Part shown: positions 1 to 5,962 of the stretch, piece by piece | Layout of the letters: every line of letters begins with the position of its first letter | Numbering within the stretch: position 1 is the stretch's first letter | NCBI GenBank assembly: GCA_028291485.1 | Contig: JAQGHZ010000615.1 | Coordinates: forward strand, 1 to 7,220 | DNA length: 7,220 nt | Direction of reading: 5' to 3' | Source of the DNA: Rubritepida sp. | GTDB taxonomy: Bacteria; Pseudomonadota; Alphaproteobacteria; Acetobacterales; Acetobacteraceae | Program-made: the position numbers and the translations under genes | Notes under the pieces: model-generated | What the model saw: only the letters and a program-made list of their open reading frames with translations | Databases searched by the model: none | Told to the model about the DNA's origin: nothing

Positions 1-6
1 GATTCA

Positions 7-33
7 CGCTTCAGATTGAAGGGCGCTGAAGCG
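7..33. repeat. Inverted repeat, 8-bp arms (hairpin 1)
   Basis: CGCTTCAG at 7-14 is exactly complementary to CTGAAGCG at 26-33, leaving an 11-nt loop. A smaller alternative stem, CTTCA/TGAAG (9-13 and 17-21), lies inside it. There is no T-run on either side, so it does not look like a simple intrinsic terminator for the minus-strand gene ending at 131. It is the first of three hairpins in the first 110 bases. Confidence 0.5.
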
Positions 34-40
34 ATCGGAC

Positions 41-74
41 CCTGGCCCATGATCCGAGAGGATCCTGAGCCAGG
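41..74. repeat. Imperfect 34-nt hairpin with GAGA tetraloop (hairpin 2)
   Basis: CCTGGC (41-46) pairs with GCCAGG (69-74). After one mismatch CA (48-49) pairs with TG (66-67). After another mismatch GATCC (51-55) pairs with GGATC (60-64), closed by the loop GAGA (56-59), a GNRA-type tetraloop. Thirteen base pairs with two mismatches is a strong fold for a transcript of either strand. No T-run follows on either strand. It could be part of a rho-independent-like end, a dispersed palindromic repeat, or a fragment of a mobile-element end; the sequence alone does not decide. Confidence 0.5.
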
Positions 75-93
75 ACTTTACCGAGAGAGCGAT

Positions 94-108
94 TCACCGC
101 TTCGGTGA
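94..108 (-). terminator. Short hairpin just past the XRE-cupin gene, possible weak terminator (hairpin 3)
   Basis: TCACCG (94-99) and CGGTGA (103-108) form a 6-bp stem with a 3-nt loop, 23 nt beyond the stop codon of the minus-strand regulator gene. The position suits a transcript end, but no U-run follows in the minus-strand transcript, so termination is a guess. The block GATTCAC(C)GCTTC occurs both here (91-103) and at 1-12, which hints at a repeat rather than a dedicated terminator. Confidence 0.25.
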
Positions 109-130
109 TTCCACCTTTGCGGACCGCGCT

Positions 131-742
131 CTAATAGCTCGGCGGCGTGATCACCCAAACGACCTGGGTGCGCTCCGTTCCCGGATTGCGGCAGCGATGC
201 ACCTCCGTGCTGCGGAACGAAAAACTGTCGCCCGTCTCCAGCCGGAAGCACGTCCCGCCCACCCAGAGTTCCAGCTCGCCCTGGATCACGAGGCCGGCCT
301 CCGCACCCTCGTGGCTGTAGTCGCCGCTGTCGGCGCCCGGCTCCAGCGTGCTCAGCAACAACTCCAGCGGGCCGGCCAGGTTAGGCGAGAGCAACTCTTC
401 CTCGATGCCGAGATTGGTGAAGGAGAGCCGGCGCCGCCGGTTCTTTCGCACCACCACGCACAGCTCCTCGGCCGGCGGCTCGGGCGCGGGGAGAAAGAAC
501 CAGTTCATATGCACGCCGAGCTGGTCGGCCAGCAGCTTCAGGTTGCCGATCGTCAGCGTCGAGCGCCCACGCTCCAGTTGGCTCAGATAGCCGATCGACA
601 GGCTCGAGGCGTCGGAAAGCGCCTGCAGGGTCATGCCCTTCGCCTTCCGCAGCTCGCGGATCTGGCCGCCGATCTGCGCTCCATCCGGCTGGGGTTCCCC
701 GGCCTTCCGGCGCTTGGGAGGTTCGTGAAATTCTTCGCTCAT
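131..742 (-). CDS. XRE-family transcriptional regulator with C-terminal cupin domain
   Basis: The protein has 203 residues. An HTH_3/XRE DNA-binding domain lies at about residues 24-78 (IRELRKAKGMTLQALSD, then SIGYLSQLERGRSTLTIGNL). A cupin_2 sensor domain lies at about 125-200, with candidate metal- or ligand-facing residues His144 and Glu148 and a second motif with His182 and Asn186. This is the usual size and order for the PuuR/SutR-like XRE-cupin group, which typically represses catabolic operons and responds to a small metabolite bound by the cupin. The start at 742 is chosen because the protein begins just before a charged linker, as in relatives. The open frame runs up to 883, but its extra 47 residues look non-coding and would swallow the palindrome at 746-759. 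The gene is divergent from the hydrolase-remnant/dehydrogenase block, its likely target. It appears intact. The ligand is unknown; N-methylated amino compounds or peptides are a reasonable guess from the neighbours. Confidence 0.88.
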   Translation of the reverse strand: MSEEFHEPPKRRKAGEPQPDGAQIGGQIRELRKAKGMTLQALSDASSLSIGYLSQLERGRSTLTIGNLKLLADQLGVHMNWFFLPAPEPPAEELCVVVRKNRRRRLSFTNLGIEEELLSPNLAGPLELLLSTLEPGADSGDYSHEGAEAGLVIQGELELWVGGTCFRLETGDSFSFRSTEVHRCRNPGTERTQVVWVITPPSY

Positions 743-745
743 TTT

Positions 746-759
746 TTCACTTGCGTGAA
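746..759. promoter_or_regulatory. Palindrome TTCAC-N4-GTGAA, putative operator of the XRE-cupin regulator
   Basis: A perfect 5-bp inverted repeat with a 4-nt spacer (TTGC) sits 3 nt upstream of the regulator's start codon, in the region divergent from the + strand block. XRE-cupin proteins bind short palindromes as dimers and commonly autoregulate. Binding here would cover the regulator's own ribosome-binding region. On the + strand it overlaps a weak -35-like TTGCGT (751-756), followed 18 nt later by TAGGCT (775-780), a poor -10. Assignment to this regulator is inferred from position. Confidence 0.45.
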
Positions 760-835
760 GCGTTGCGCCATCTCTAGGCTCCCTCGTTGCCGCATAAGCC
801 CGCCCGGGTGCAAGGGCCGGATGGGAGTTCCAGGA

Positions 836-1105
836 ATGAATGTTTCGGTCGCGACCACGCCGGGTGTCGCCTGCACCGCCCATGTCTGGGTCCCGTCGTC
901 CGACGGCGTGCGGCTTTCCGCCTCGCTCTGGTTGCCGGACGGCGCGACGAAGCCCCGGCGGTTCCGGAGTTCAACCCCTACCGCAAGCGCGACCACAGCT
1001 CGACGCGCGACTGGGGCATCCGTGGTTTCCTCGCCCAGTCGGGCTTTGCGGGCGGAAATCTTCTCCCGCGACTGGAGTTGGACCACGCCCAGGGACCACC
1101 TGTAG
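836..1105 (+). pseudogene. Collapsed CocE/NonD-family hydrolase (X-Pro dipeptidyl-peptidase-like), middle deleted
   Basis: The start at 836 has a good ribosome site, GGGAG at 823-827, 8 nt upstream. The first about 39 residues in that frame (VWVPSSDGVRLSASLWLPDG) match the usual N-terminus of CocE/NonD alpha/beta hydrolases. At about 946-957 the recognisable protein moves to the next frame (PAVPEFNPYRKRD, then STRDWGIRGFLAQSGFA), as expected from a 1-nt loss or 2-nt gain. At about 1048-1054 it jumps back to the original frame and reads AEIFSRDWSWTTPRDHL before TAG at 1103-1105, which resembles the family's C-terminal end. Roughly 450 or more residues that should lie between, including the Ser-Asp-His catalytic core, are missing, so no hydrolase activity is expected. 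The starting frame is open throughout (89 codons before the stop). The stop lies 6 nt before the dehydrogenase start, so ribosomes could still be delivered to that gene. The N-terminal match is firm; the C-terminal match is more tentative. Confidence 0.72.
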
Positions 1106-1111
1106 CCCATC

Positions 1112-3550
1112 ATGCGAGATCTTCCGGAACGTGCGCGCGTCGTCATCGTGGGCGGCGGCGTGGTGGGGTGCAGCCTCGCCTATCATCTGACGCGGCGCGG
1201 CTGGGGCGACGTGCTTCTGCTGGAGCAGAAGCAGCTCACCAGCGGCACCACCTGGCACGCGGCCGGCCTCGTGGGCCAGCTGCGCGCGACGCAGAACCTG
1301 ACGCGGCTCGCGCAGTATACCAGCGGGCTCTACCAGCAGCTGGAGGCCGAGACGGGGCAGGCGACGGGCTATCGCCAGGCTGGATCGCTCGCGCTGGCCA
1401 CCAGCGAGGCGCGCTTCGAGGAGCTGAAGCGCGGCGCCTCCATGGCGAGCTGCTTCGGGCTGGAGGTTCGCGTGCTCGGTCCCTCCGAGGCCGCGGCGCT
1501 CTGGCCGCTGATGGAATCGAAGGATCTGATCGGCGCCGTGCACCTGCCGGGCGACGGCTATGTGAATCCGATCGACACGACACAGGCGCTGGCGCGCGGC
1601 GCGCGGCAGAAGGGCGCGCGGATCGAGGAGGGCGTTGTTGTCACCGAGATCCTGCAGAAGAACGGCCGCGCGACGGGCGTGATGACCGATCGCGGGCCGG
1701 TTCAGGCGGAGATCGTCGTGAACTGCGCCGGCATGTGGGCGCATGGCCTCGCCGCGAGCGCGGGCGTCACCGTGCCGCTGCACGCCGCCGAGCACTTCTA
1801 CGTCGTCACCGAGCCGATGCCGGACTTGCCGAACAACCTCCCGGTGCTCCGCGACCCCGACAACTTCACCTATGTGAAGCCCGAGACCGGGAAGCTGCTG
1901 GTCGGCTGGTTCGAGGAGGTCGCAAAGCCCTGGGGCATGGGCGGCATCTCCAGGGATTTTTCCTTCGGCCATCTCCCCGACGACATGGATCACATCGAGC
2001 CTTTGCTGGAGCGCGCGGTGGCGCGCATCCCGAAGCTTGGCGAGACCGGCATTCGCCTCTTCTTCAACGGGCCGGAAAGCTTCACGCCGGACGATCGCTA
2101 TCTGCTGGGCGAGGCCCCCGAGCTGCCCGGCCTCTTCGTCGCGGCGGGCTTCAACTCCATCGGCATCCAGTCGGCCGGCGGGGCAGGGCGCGTGCTCGCG
2201 GACTGGATCGTGGACGGCCATCCGCCCATGGATCTCTGGGACGTCGACATCCGCCGCGCCATGCCCTTCCAGCGCAACGCGCGCTACCTGCGCGATCGCA
2301 CGGTCGAATCGCTCGGCCTGCTCTACGCGATGCACTGGCCCTTCCGGCAGCCGGAGACGGCGCGCGGCGTGCGGCGCTCGCCGATCCATGACGCGCTGAA
2401 GGCCAAAGGTGCCGTCTTCGGCGAGGTCGCGGGCTGGGAGCGCGCGAACTGGTTCGCCACATCAGGCATGAAGGCGGAGTACGAATACTCCTACGGCCGC
2501 CAGAACTGGTTCGAGGCCTCGGCGCAGGAGCATCGCGCGGTGCGCGAGGCGGTGGGCCTTTTCGACCAGACCTCCTTCGCGCAGTTCGTCGTGGAGGGGG
2601 AGGGCGCGGAGGCCGCCCTGAACCGCATCTGCGCCAACGACGTCGCGGTGGCGCCGGGGCGCGTGGTCTACACGCAATGGCTCAACGAGCGAGGCGGAAT
2701 CGAGGCCGACCTGACGCTGACGCGCGAGAGCGCCACCCGCTACCGTATCGTCACGGCGGCCGCCACGCAGGTGCGCGACTTCGCCTGGCTGAAGCGCCAC
2801 CTCCCGGCCGGCGTCGCCGGCTGGGATGCGAGCTCGGCCTACGCGACACTCTCGCTCATGGGGCCGAAGTCGCGCGAGGTTCTGGCGGGATTGACGGATG
2901 CCGACCTTTCCAACGCGGCCTTCCCCTTTGCGACCGCCAAGGAGATCGACCTCGCCTATGCCCGCGTCTGGGCCACGCGCATCACCTATGTCGGCGAGCT
3001 CGGCTGGGAACTCCACATGCCCGTGGAGTTCGCTGCCGGCGTCTTCGAGGCGCTGATGCAGGCCGGCGAGCCGCATGGGCTGCGCCTGGCCGGCTATCAC
3101 GCGCTCAACTCGCTGCGCATCGAGAAGGCCTATCGCCACTGGGGCCACGACATTACCGACGAGGACACCCCGCTGCAGTCCGGCCTCGGCTTCGCGGTGG
3201 CCTGGGACAAGCCGGGCGGGTTCATCGGCCGCGACCCGCTGCTGGCCCTGCGCGGCAAGCCGCACACGCGGCGCCTCGTTACCTTCCTGCTGGAAGACCC
3301 CGAGCCGCTGCTGCTGCACAACGAGCCGATCTGGCGCGACGGCGTGCGCGTGGGCCACATCACCTCGGCGATGTATGGCCACACGCTCGGCTGCTCCATC
3401 GGCCTGGGCTACGTCTCGGATGCCGAGGGCGTGACGGAGGCCTTTCTTCGCGATGCCCAGTTCGAGCTGGAGATCGCGGGAGTGCGCCACGCCGCCCGCG
3501 CCACGCTCAAGCCGCCCTACGATCCCACCGGCGCGCGGGTGCGCGCGTGA
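1112..3550 (+). CDS. FAD-dependent dehydrogenase with C-terminal GcvT domain (dimethylglycine/sarcosine dehydrogenase family)
   Basis: The protein has 812 residues, full length for the dimethylglycine oxidase/dehydrogenase family. The N-terminal DAO flavin domain (about 8-375) opens with a dinucleotide-binding motif, VVIVGGGVVG (10-19). It is followed by SGTTWHAAG (44-52), whose His49 aligns with the histidine carrying covalent FAD in this family (His48 in Arthrobacter dimethylglycine oxidase). His228 and Tyr254 are candidate active-site residues. An FAO_M-type linker (about 376-445) leads to GcvT domains: an aminomethyltransferase core (about 455-700) with GGIEADL, where Asp533 fits the folate-site aspartate, and RIEKAYRHWGHDI (669-681), then GcvT_C (about 715-805). 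Such enzymes oxidatively demethylate N-methyl glycines and pass the one-carbon unit to tetrahydrofolate; the exact substrate cannot be read here. No strong ribosome site precedes the start (AGGGA at 1091-1095 is 16 nt away), which fits translational coupling to the hydrolase remnant ending 6 nt upstream. No lesion is visible. Confidence 0.92.
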   Translation: MRDLPERARVVIVGGGVVGCSLAYHLTRRGWGDVLLLEQKQLTSGTTWHAAGLVGQLRATQNLTRLAQYTSGLYQQLEAETGQATGYRQAGSLALATSEARFEELKRGASMASCFGLEVRVLGPSEAAALWPLMESKDLIGAVHLPGDGYVNPIDTTQALARGARQKGARIEEGVVVTEILQKNGRATGVMTDRGPVQAEIVVNCAGMWAHGLAASAGVTVPLHAAEHFYVVTEPMPDLPNNLPVLRDPDNFTYVKPETGKLLVGWFEEVAKPWGMGGISRDFSFGHLPDDMDHIEPLLERAVARIPKLGETGIRLFFNGPESFTPDDRYLLGEAPELPGLFVAAGFNSIGIQSAGGAGRVLADWIVDGHPPMDLWDVDIRRAMPFQRNARYLRDRTVESLGLLYAMHWPFRQPETARGVRRSPIHDALKAKGAVFGEVAGWERANWFATSGMKAEYEYSYGRQNWFEASAQEHRAVREAVGLFDQTSFAQFVVEGEGAEAALNRICANDVAVAPGRVVYTQWLNERGGIEADLTLTRESATRYRIVTAAATQVRDFAWLKRHLPAGVAGWDASSAYATLSLMGPKSREVLAGLTDADLSNAAFPFATAKEIDLAYARVWATRITYVGELGWELHMPVEFAAGVFEALMQAGEPHGLRLAGYHALNSLRIEKAYRHWGHDITDEDTPLQSGLGFAVAWDKPGGFIGRDPLLALRGKPHTRRLVTFLLEDPEPLLLHNEPIWRDGVRVGHITSAMYGHTLGCSIGLGYVSDAEGVTEAFLRDAQFELEIAGVRHAARATLKPPYDPTGARVRA

Positions 3551-3563
3551 CGGGAGAAGTCGC

Positions 3564-3823
3564 AGGAAACGTCGTGACGTCCTGGCCGGCGGCGCTGCCC
3601 TCGCCGCTTCGCTGCATGCGCCACGGATCAACGCGCAGGCTGCGGATCCTCAGGTTCCGGCCGAACAACGACCTGAGCGTGCTGGACACGATCTGGTCCA
3701 CGGTCTTCGTGATGGGCTGCTCTGGTGCCTGACGCTGCGCGAGGGCCTGAAGTTTCACGATGGTGAGCCCGTCAGCCGACGGCCTATCGCGCAGGCCTCA
3801 AGGACCTGCCGCGCCCCGCCTTC
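3564..3823 (+). pseudogene. Collapsed extracellular solute-binding protein, family 5 (peptide/opine ABC importer component)
   Basis: Four recognisable pieces of a family-5 binding protein lie in order but in different frames. Piece 1 (3567 to about 3635) reads KRRDVLAGGAALAAS, a twin-arginine signal peptide ending near INAQA. Piece 2 (about 3637-3710, next frame) reads LRFRPNNDLSVLDTIWSTVFV, the conserved start of the mature domain. Piece 3 (3711-3773, first frame again) reads LTLREGLKFHDGEPV, a family signature normally about 50-60 residues further on. Piece 4 (3773-3823, third frame) reads QPTAYRAGLKDLPRPAF, resembling the C-terminal region. Some 400 residues between pieces 3 and 4 are absent. 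The codon where ATG is expected is AGG (3564-3566), 7 nt after a good ribosome site, GGGAG at 3552-3556, so the start also seems lost. An intact copy would have begun 13 nt after the dehydrogenase stop, in one operon. It cannot work as a transporter component. Pieces 1-3 are clear; piece 4 is somewhat less certain. Confidence 0.75.
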
Positions 3824-3835
3824 GACGATCGTGCT

Positions 3836-4975
3836 CTACCCCAGCGTGAACGCCTCGTGGATGGCCGATTGCACCATCCCGCCCAGCACCGCGCCGCCGC
3901 CGGCGACATAGATCCAGTCGCCGATCGCCGTCGCCGCCACCGCATGGCGCGGCGTCAGCATCGGCGCGTGCTTCTGCCAGGTGTCGGTCGCGGGATCGTA
4001 GCTCTCCATCTGGCCGAAGACCTTGGCGTCGCGCGGCACGCCGTTCTGCAGGACGCCGCCCTCGCCGCCCATGCAGAAGAAGCGATCGCGACAGACCACC
4101 ATCCCATGGCCCGAGCGGGCCGTCGGGAGCGGTGAGCGCAGTTCCCAGGTGTCGCCCTGCGGCAGGTACACGTGGTGCAGGTCGGTGTTGTACTGGTAGG
4201 TGTTGAAGCGCCCGCCGATCACATGGATCACCCCGTTGTGCGACACGCATCCCACATGATCGCGTGCGGCGGGGAGGGGGCGCCGCCGCTCCCAGCGATT
4301 CGTCGCGGGATCGTAGACCTCGTGCCAGCCGACGCTGGCACGCTCGTCGGCCGGGTCGGTCGCACCGCCGATCAGGTGCACCTTGCCGCCGAGGATCACG
4401 GCCGCCGAAGCCGCGCGCGGGCGCGACAGGCGCGCGATCTCGTCCCAGCGGTCGCCGGCGACATCGTAGACATAGGCCAGGTCGTCGCAGAGCCGGTTCT
4501 GCTGGATGAAGCCGCCCAGCGCATAGACCTTTCCGGCATCGGCCACGACGGCCACGTGGTTCGCCCCGCGCGGCAGCGGCGCCGCGTCGTACCAGCGGTC
4601 GGCGCCGGGGTCGTAGACGGTGTGATAGGCCTGGTTGAAGCGGCCTTCGCCATAGCCGCCGACGACATGCATGCGTCCGGCCCAGGCCGTCGCCCAGGCC
4701 ATCTCGCTGCGCGGGATCGGCATATCGGCGCGCGCGACCCAGCGCCCCGGCGGCCCCGCCGGTGCGTTGCTGTCGGTGACGCGTTGCGCCTCCTGCTGCG
4801 GCGTCATGTGATGCGGTGCGCCGCCCTCGAAGACATTGGCATAGGGTTGCGGCGAGGAAGGCAGGGGCCGCAATGCGGGACTTTGATGCTGATGCTGCGC
4901 GGGACCCTGTGTCTGTGCGATCGCCGGCGCGGCGAGCATGGCGGCGCTGGCGCCGAGGATGTGGCGTCTGTTCAT
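3836..4975 (-). CDS. Tat-exported kelch-repeat beta-propeller protein
   Basis: The protein has 379 residues. It starts with MNRRHILGASAAMLAAPAIAQ, a twin-arginine signal peptide with likely cleavage near residue 20, so the mature protein should be periplasmic or secreted. A low-complexity His/Gln/Pro linker (about 21-60) follows. Six kelch motifs then run from about residue 78 to the end: Gly-Gly pairs at 106, 154, 203, 254, 303 and 359, each typically followed by a YDP..(D/N)RW-type strand. The 47-56 residue spacing suggests a six-bladed propeller. The open frame begins at 5065, but the start at 4975 is preferred because GGAGG (4983-4987) lies 7 nt upstream and the signal peptide begins exactly there. 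The gene is only 28 nt downstream of the LysR gene on the same strand, so probably co-transcribed. Kelch propellers serve as sugar epimerases (NanM), oxidases with an added domain, or binding scaffolds; I see no extra catalytic domain, so function is open. Confidence 0.85.
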   Translation of the reverse strand: MNRRHILGASAAMLAAPAIAQTQGPAQHQHQSPALRPLPSSPQPYANVFEGGAPHHMTPQQEAQRVTDSNAPAGPPGRWVARADMPIPRSEMAWATAWAGRMHVVGGYGEGRFNQAYHTVYDPGADRWYDAAPLPRGANHVAVVADAGKVYALGGFIQQNRLCDDLAYVYDVAGDRWDEIARLSRPRAASAAVILGGKVHLIGGATDPADERASVGWHEVYDPATNRWERRRPLPAARDHVGCVSHNGVIHVIGGRFNTYQYNTDLHHVYLPQGDTWELRSPLPTARSGHGMVVCRDRFFCMGGEGGVLQNGVPRDAKVFGQMESYDPATDTWQKHAPMLTPRHAVAATAIGDWIYVAGGGAVLGGMVQSAIHEAFTLG

Positions 4976-5003
4976 GTGGTGGCCTCCCTGGGGCGACGCC
5001 AGC

Positions 5004-5918
5004 CTAACGCGAAGATGGCCATCTCTCCATGGCCTTTCGCGCGCTGGCGCGCAGCTCGGTGGCAAAGGCGTCGCTGAGCCGGTCGCGGATGCCGCCGGCG
5101 GGGCGCAGCATCAGGTAGCGGAAGGGGACAATCGGCCGGAAGGGCAGGACGGTGATGGGGAGGCCCCTGGAATCCTCGGCCGCAACCAGCGGGTTCACCA
5201 GTGCCACCCCCAGCCCCTCCGCGACGAGACGGCACAAGGTGGCACTGTAGGGCGTCTCGATCCGCAGCCGCGGCGTGATGCCCGCATTGCGGAAGAGCTC
5301 CTCGGCCATGTGCCGCATACCGTCCTCGAGCGCGAGGGCGAGGAAGGGATCGTCGGCGATGTCGCTCGGCTCCACCGGCCGGCGTAACCGCCCGAGCCGA
5401 TGCCCGCGCGGCACGATCAGCACGCCGGGAACGGTCAGAAATTCCTCCTGCTCGACGGCGGGATAGCCCGCGCGCGGCGCCACCAGGGCCAGATCCGCCT
5501 GGCGAGTGGCCATCCACTCGTAGATCGTCATGGAGGGACGGACCTGGAAGGAGACGGTGGCCTCCGGCCGGTCGCGCAGGAAGCGCGACAACGCCTCCGC
5601 CATCAGCCCGCCGGAGAGGGACTGCAGGCAGGCGACGCGCAATCGGCCGGTGCCGAAGTTGCGGATGTCCTGCGCCGCCACGCGCAGCCGGTCGAGGCCG
5701 GTGAAGGCGCGGTCGACCTCGCGGAGAAAGGCCTCGCCCTCCGGCGTGAGGCGCGCCGCACCCTGGCCGCGCAGGAAGAGCGGAAAGCCGATCGTCGCCT
5801 CCAGCCGTGCGACGGAGCGGGTGAGGGAGGGCTGGCCGACATCCAGGGCGCGGGCGGCACGGGAAAAGCCGCCATGCTGCGCCACTGCGCGAAATGCCTC
5901 GACCTGACGCAGCTCCAT
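5004..5918 (-). CDS. LysR-family transcriptional regulator
   Basis: The protein has 304 residues, standard for the family. The N-terminal winged helix-turn-helix (about 2-62) reads MELRQVEAFRAVAQHGGFSR, then AARALDVGQPSLTRSVARLE and RLTPEGEAFL, all typical LysR landmarks. The C-terminal periplasmic-binding-protein-like effector domain spans about 90-290 (GRLRVACLQSL at its start). An upstream in-frame ATG at 5939 would add seven residues. The start at 5918 is preferred because AGAGG (5926-5930) sits 7 nt before it, the family normally begins with M-x-L-R-Q, and the longer form would start inside the operator. The gene is divergent from the flavin oxidoreductase at 6064, the classic arrangement for a LysR activator and its target, and is followed at 28 nt by the kelch gene. 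Autoregulation through the box at 5932-5958 is likely. The effector is unknown, probably an amine or amino acid related to the oxidoreductase substrate. Confidence 0.92.
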   Translation of the reverse strand: MELRQVEAFRAVAQHGGFSRAARALDVGQPSLTRSVARLEATIGFPLFLRGQGAARLTPEGEAFLREVDRAFTGLDRLRVAAQDIRNFGTGRLRVACLQSLSGGLMAEALSRFLRDRPEATVSFQVRPSMTIYEWMATRQADLALVAPRAGYPAVEQEEFLTVPGVLIVPRGHRLGRLRRPVEPSDIADDPFLALALEDGMRHMAEELFRNAGITPRLRIETPYSATLCRLVAEGLGVALVNPLVAAEDSRGLPITVLPFRPIVPFRYLMLRPAGGIRDRLSDAFATELRASARKAMERWPSSR

Positions 5919-5925
5919 GTCCGAT

Positions 5926-5930
5926 CCTCT
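5926..5930 (-). promoter_or_regulatory. Ribosome-binding site deciding the LysR start
   Basis: Read on the minus strand this is AGAGG, 7 nt before the ATG whose first base is at 5918. The alternative ATG at 5939 has only an AAGG 1 nt away, too close to act. This supports the 304-residue form. Confidence 0.6.
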
Positions 5931-5931
5931 C

Positions 5932-5958
5932 GTTTCCATGCCTTCATCGCATGGAAAC
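5932..5958. promoter_or_regulatory. LysR box: 10-bp perfect inverted repeat containing ATGC-N7-GCAT
   Basis: GTTTCCATGC (5932-5941) and GCATGGAAAC (5949-5958) are exact reverse complements separated by 7 nt. The inner part is ATGC-N7-GCAT, that is T5939-N11-A5951, the canonical LysR-type recognition site. It ends 13 nt upstream of the LysR start codon and about 105 bp from the divergent oxidoreductase start. That suits a high-affinity regulatory binding site used for both autorepression and control of the divergent gene. Confidence 0.8.
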
Positions 5959-5962
5959 TGCG

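Noticed and set aside
86..132. AGAGCG/CGCTCT inverted repeat (86-91 and 127-132) as an IS terminal repeat
   Set aside because: Six-base arms 35 nt apart are expected by chance, the right arm overlaps the regulator stop codon, and no target duplication is visible.
743..883. N-terminal extension of the XRE-cupin regulator to the open-frame start at 883
   Set aside because: The extra residues have no family counterpart, overlap the divergent hydrolase start and would bury the putative operator.
946..957. Programmed frameshift making a functional hydrolase
   Set aside because: There is no slippery heptamer, and the protein lacks its catalytic core anyway, so ordinary decay is simpler.
971..2389. 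Minus-strand open frame of 472 codons opposite the dehydrogenase
   Set aside because: It has no recognisable domain and is compositionally an antisense shadow of a GC-rich gene. The + strand frame has full-length family motifs.
787..2391. Long + strand open frame (534 codons) overlapping the dehydrogenase
   Set aside because: Beyond about 1050 it is an Arg/Ala/Gly-rich shadow of the dehydrogenase. Only its stretch around 955-1050 carries a real protein match, and that belongs to the hydrolase remnant.
3781..3797. GGCCT-N7-AGGCC hairpin as a terminator between the convergent units
   Set aside because: It has a 5-bp stem without a T-run and lies inside recognisable coding remnant of the binding protein.
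4976..5065. N-terminal extension of the kelch protein
   Set aside because: It would overlap the LysR 3' end and place the signal peptide internally, and the ATG at 4975 has a strong ribosome site.
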